Assembly: GCA_028751875.1 (NCBI GenBank)
Contig: CM054134.1
Coordinates: forward strand, 49,243,738 to 49,307,737
Reading direction: 5' to 3'
Origin: Rapana venosa
Taxonomy: Eukaryota; Mollusca; Gastropoda; Neogastropoda; Muricidae
Length of the DNA: 64,000 bases
A model generated the notes under the pieces. It was not told where the DNA came from, searched no databases, and worked only from the letters and a program-made list of their open reading frames with translations. The position numbers and the translations under genes were made by a program. Shown piece after piece: positions 63,330 through 64,000 of this stretch (positions are counted from its first letter, which is position 1; each line of letters begins with the position of its first letter).

Positions 63330-63647
63330 GCACGCGTGCGTATACACACATACATACATGCCCCCCCCCCCCCTCTCTGTAGCCATGCTTACATACATGA
63401 CTGGCGTGTGTGTGTGTGTGTGTGTGTGTTGCACGCGTGTCGTGAAGGTAGTTGTTCATGCCTGCATACTCCTGTACCTGCCACCAGTTTCCAACGCCTG
63501 TTCTTTTACTGGCCAAGTAAGGGAACGTCTTTTGAAGTTGTGACGTCACTACCCATATTGACGCAACAGTGACGTAACTGGAACTCCCGCCCAATGTGTC
63601 TTCCAGCAAAAGGACCAGCGGGATTTGTAATACGCCGACTATTATTC
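59417..63647 (-). CDS. YeeE/YedE-type sulphur-transport membrane protein, last three coding exons (5' part outside window)
   Basis: Seen: minus-strand exons 63647-63478, 61278-61127 and 59567-59417 join in one open frame of about 157 codons ending in TGA, with GT...AG introns. Exon 1 of the three has VGVLQIPLVLLLEDTLGGSS. The second has VSGAILGGLASAAA and FGGMLMLLGSRLASGCT. The third has SGHGISGVS and FMFGGAIVTAFIM. Spliced, the junction gives LASGCTSGHGISG. Known: G-R-A-GCTSGHG-SG is the signature of the YeeE/YedE family (Sulf_transp), multi-pass proteins. A bacterial member takes up thiosulfate, using conserved cysteines. The one cysteine here is in that motif. I count about four hydrophobic segments, so this is the C-terminal half or repeat. 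Introns show it is a eukaryotic gene and not contamination. Substrate and location are unknown. Confidence 0.87.
59568..59789. other. Unassigned intronic sequence
   Basis: Part of the last intron of the YeeE/YedE-like gene. Nothing recognised. Confidence 0.3.
59790..60080 (+). pseudogene. LINE 3'-terminal fragment, zinc-knuckle-like motif
   Basis: Reads CPFCDKIETEIHFLFECTKY (C-x2-C-x8-H-x4-C) at 59812-59871, then a stop and further LINE-like sequence. It lies in the YeeE/YedE-like gene's intron, antisense to it. Confidence 0.55.
60083..60542 (+). repeat. SINE-A, near full length (tail type ii)
   Basis: Head with GGTTCTATTCCCAG (B-box-like). Core AAAGTCTTTCAGATGAGACT at 60208. Body CATCTTGCGCACACGTTAAA. 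Tail GTCGTGTTTAGACACCATCC and AAAACTCACCATTGGTGAAT, A-rich end. It abuts the end of the LINE fragment. Confidence 0.8.
60582..60612. repeat. (CT)n microsatellite
   Basis: Pure CT array. Confidence 0.95.
60630..60895 (+). pseudogene. LINE 3'-terminal fragment
   Basis: Frame near 60664 reads HMCNVLEDEDHFLKSCILYT, then DLRQVFGL and a stop. It matches the C...EDE-HFL--C-LYT-LR pattern of the fragments at 35860 and 59812, with the first cysteine lost. Confidence 0.5.
61127..61278 (-). CDS. YeeE/YedE-like gene, exon with first half of signature
   Basis: 152 nt: acceptor CTTCTTTTCACAG, donor GTGCGT, phase 0 in and phase 2 out. It has two hydrophobic glycine-rich segments and ends in SRLASGCT plus two bases of a split Ser codon. 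Confidence 0.88.
61279..61799. other. Unassigned intronic sequence
   Basis: Intron of the YeeE/YedE-like gene. No element recognised. Confidence 0.35.
61800..61915 (-). repeat. SINE-D fragment
   Basis: AACATCTGCAGTGTTGGTCG and GAGCAACACATTCTCAAAT match 56650-56700 in the same orientation. Head missing. Confidence 0.6.
62020..63245 (-). pseudogene. LINE (endonuclease-RT type), RT to C-terminus, multiply broken
   Basis: On the minus strand, in several frames: NHFFVDFKKAFDRIWHTALW (63090-63030), TLFNVFLERIMADAL, FADGIEGLAGKEQELVNMVN (about 62780), KYLGALVSDEGSNPK, ISFKIRLMHSLAMSIFVYVC and ISHRDHITNEV. The block order matches the family at 35.2 and 44.0 kb and adds the upstream RT part. The catalytic FADD is FADG. 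It lies in the intron of the YeeE/YedE-like gene and in the same orientation. Confidence 0.8.
63299..63432. repeat. (CA)n, (CG)n, poly-C and (GT)n arrays
   Basis: CA then alternating CG at 63316-63332, a C run at 63361-63373, and GT at 63406-63429. They lie just downstream of the 63478-63647 exon. Confidence 0.9.
63478..63647 (-). CDS. YeeE/YedE-like gene, exon with LGGSSSYVT
   Basis: 170 nt: acceptor ATATATTTCAG, donor GTACAG, phase 1 in and phase 0 out. It encodes a hydrophobic segment followed by EDTLGGSSSYVTVAS and ends GVGNWWQ. Confidence 0.8.
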
Positions 63648-64000
63648 CTGAAATATATTTTCCCAAGATTTTTTAAAAAATATGCAACATCAAATAGCAT
63701 GATCAATTATACTCCTTTAAATCACGTATAGGTATTCAAACTATATATGAATGACTAGATCTATTCTTTTAACTGCGACCCTTTTCACTGTCCACATGGA
63801 GAGAAGGGGGTGGGGGGTGATACTGATTGTATTTGTTAAGCTTGATATCTGCTAATTCTAATCACAATAAGACCTGCCATTTTTGTTATGCTTTAAAGTG
63901 AAACAACCAAGCAAACGAGGGGCATTAAACGACACCACCACCATCACCAAAACAACCCTCCACCCCACCACCACCACCAAACAAACAGCAAAAAAATTAA
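63648..64000. other. Unassigned sequence at window end
   Basis: Presumed intron of the YeeE/YedE-like gene, with A/C-rich and (CCA)n sequence at 63930-63985. No further exon was found, so the missing 5' exons should lie beyond 64000. Confidence 0.4.

Overview
This window is nuclear DNA from an animal, most likely a lophotrochozoan and probably a marine mollusc. I infer this from spliced genes with GT/AG introns of 0.8 to 2.2 kb, many tRNA-headed SINEs, degraded LINEs, a piggyBac relic, and very dense (CA)n, (GA)n, (AT)n and poly-G/C arrays. There are no operons, ribosome binding sites or other prokaryotic features. The species assignment is inference.

Two host genes can be supported, and both had to be assembled from exons. 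NDUFAB1 (mitochondrial acyl carrier protein) lies on the + strand with coding exons 45899-46057, 47457-47573, 49052-49139 and 50695-50786. Together they give an unbroken 151-residue protein. A probable 3' UTR exon starts at 51651 and has a poly(A) signal at 51766. On the - strand at the right end are the last three coding exons (63478-63647, 61127-61278, 59417-59567) of a YeeE/YedE-type sulphur-transport membrane protein. Its hallmark GCTSGHG motif is restored only when two exons are spliced. Its 5' exons lie beyond the window. The two genes converge on a repeat-filled interval at 51.8-59.4 kb.

Left third (1-31 kb): a piggyBac relic near 2.3 kb is followed by about 8.6 kb (2.64-11.27 kb) of homopolymer-swollen sequence that looks like unpolished assembly. 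A 3-kb segment (11275-14265) reappears almost unchanged 16.4 kb away (27696-30687). Several copies of one LINE 3' end ending in (ATTGTC)n sit in and around these segments. A 32-bp satellite occupies 21.9-22.6 kb, and a compound GT-rich array occupies 17.5-18.1 kb.

Middle (31-45 kb): nested SINE and LINE fragments, a roughly 4-kb broken L1/Tx1-like LINE on the - strand (37.1-41.1 kb), and a near-perfect 39-bp inverted repeat at 43290-43379.

SINEs fall into at least four families. SINE-A has a tRNA head and a body around TCCTTCGGATGAGAC, with two alternative 3' ends. SINE-B has a tRNA head followed by a 5S-rRNA-like segment. SINE-C and SINE-D are also tRNA-headed. The SINE and LINE names are labels for this window only.
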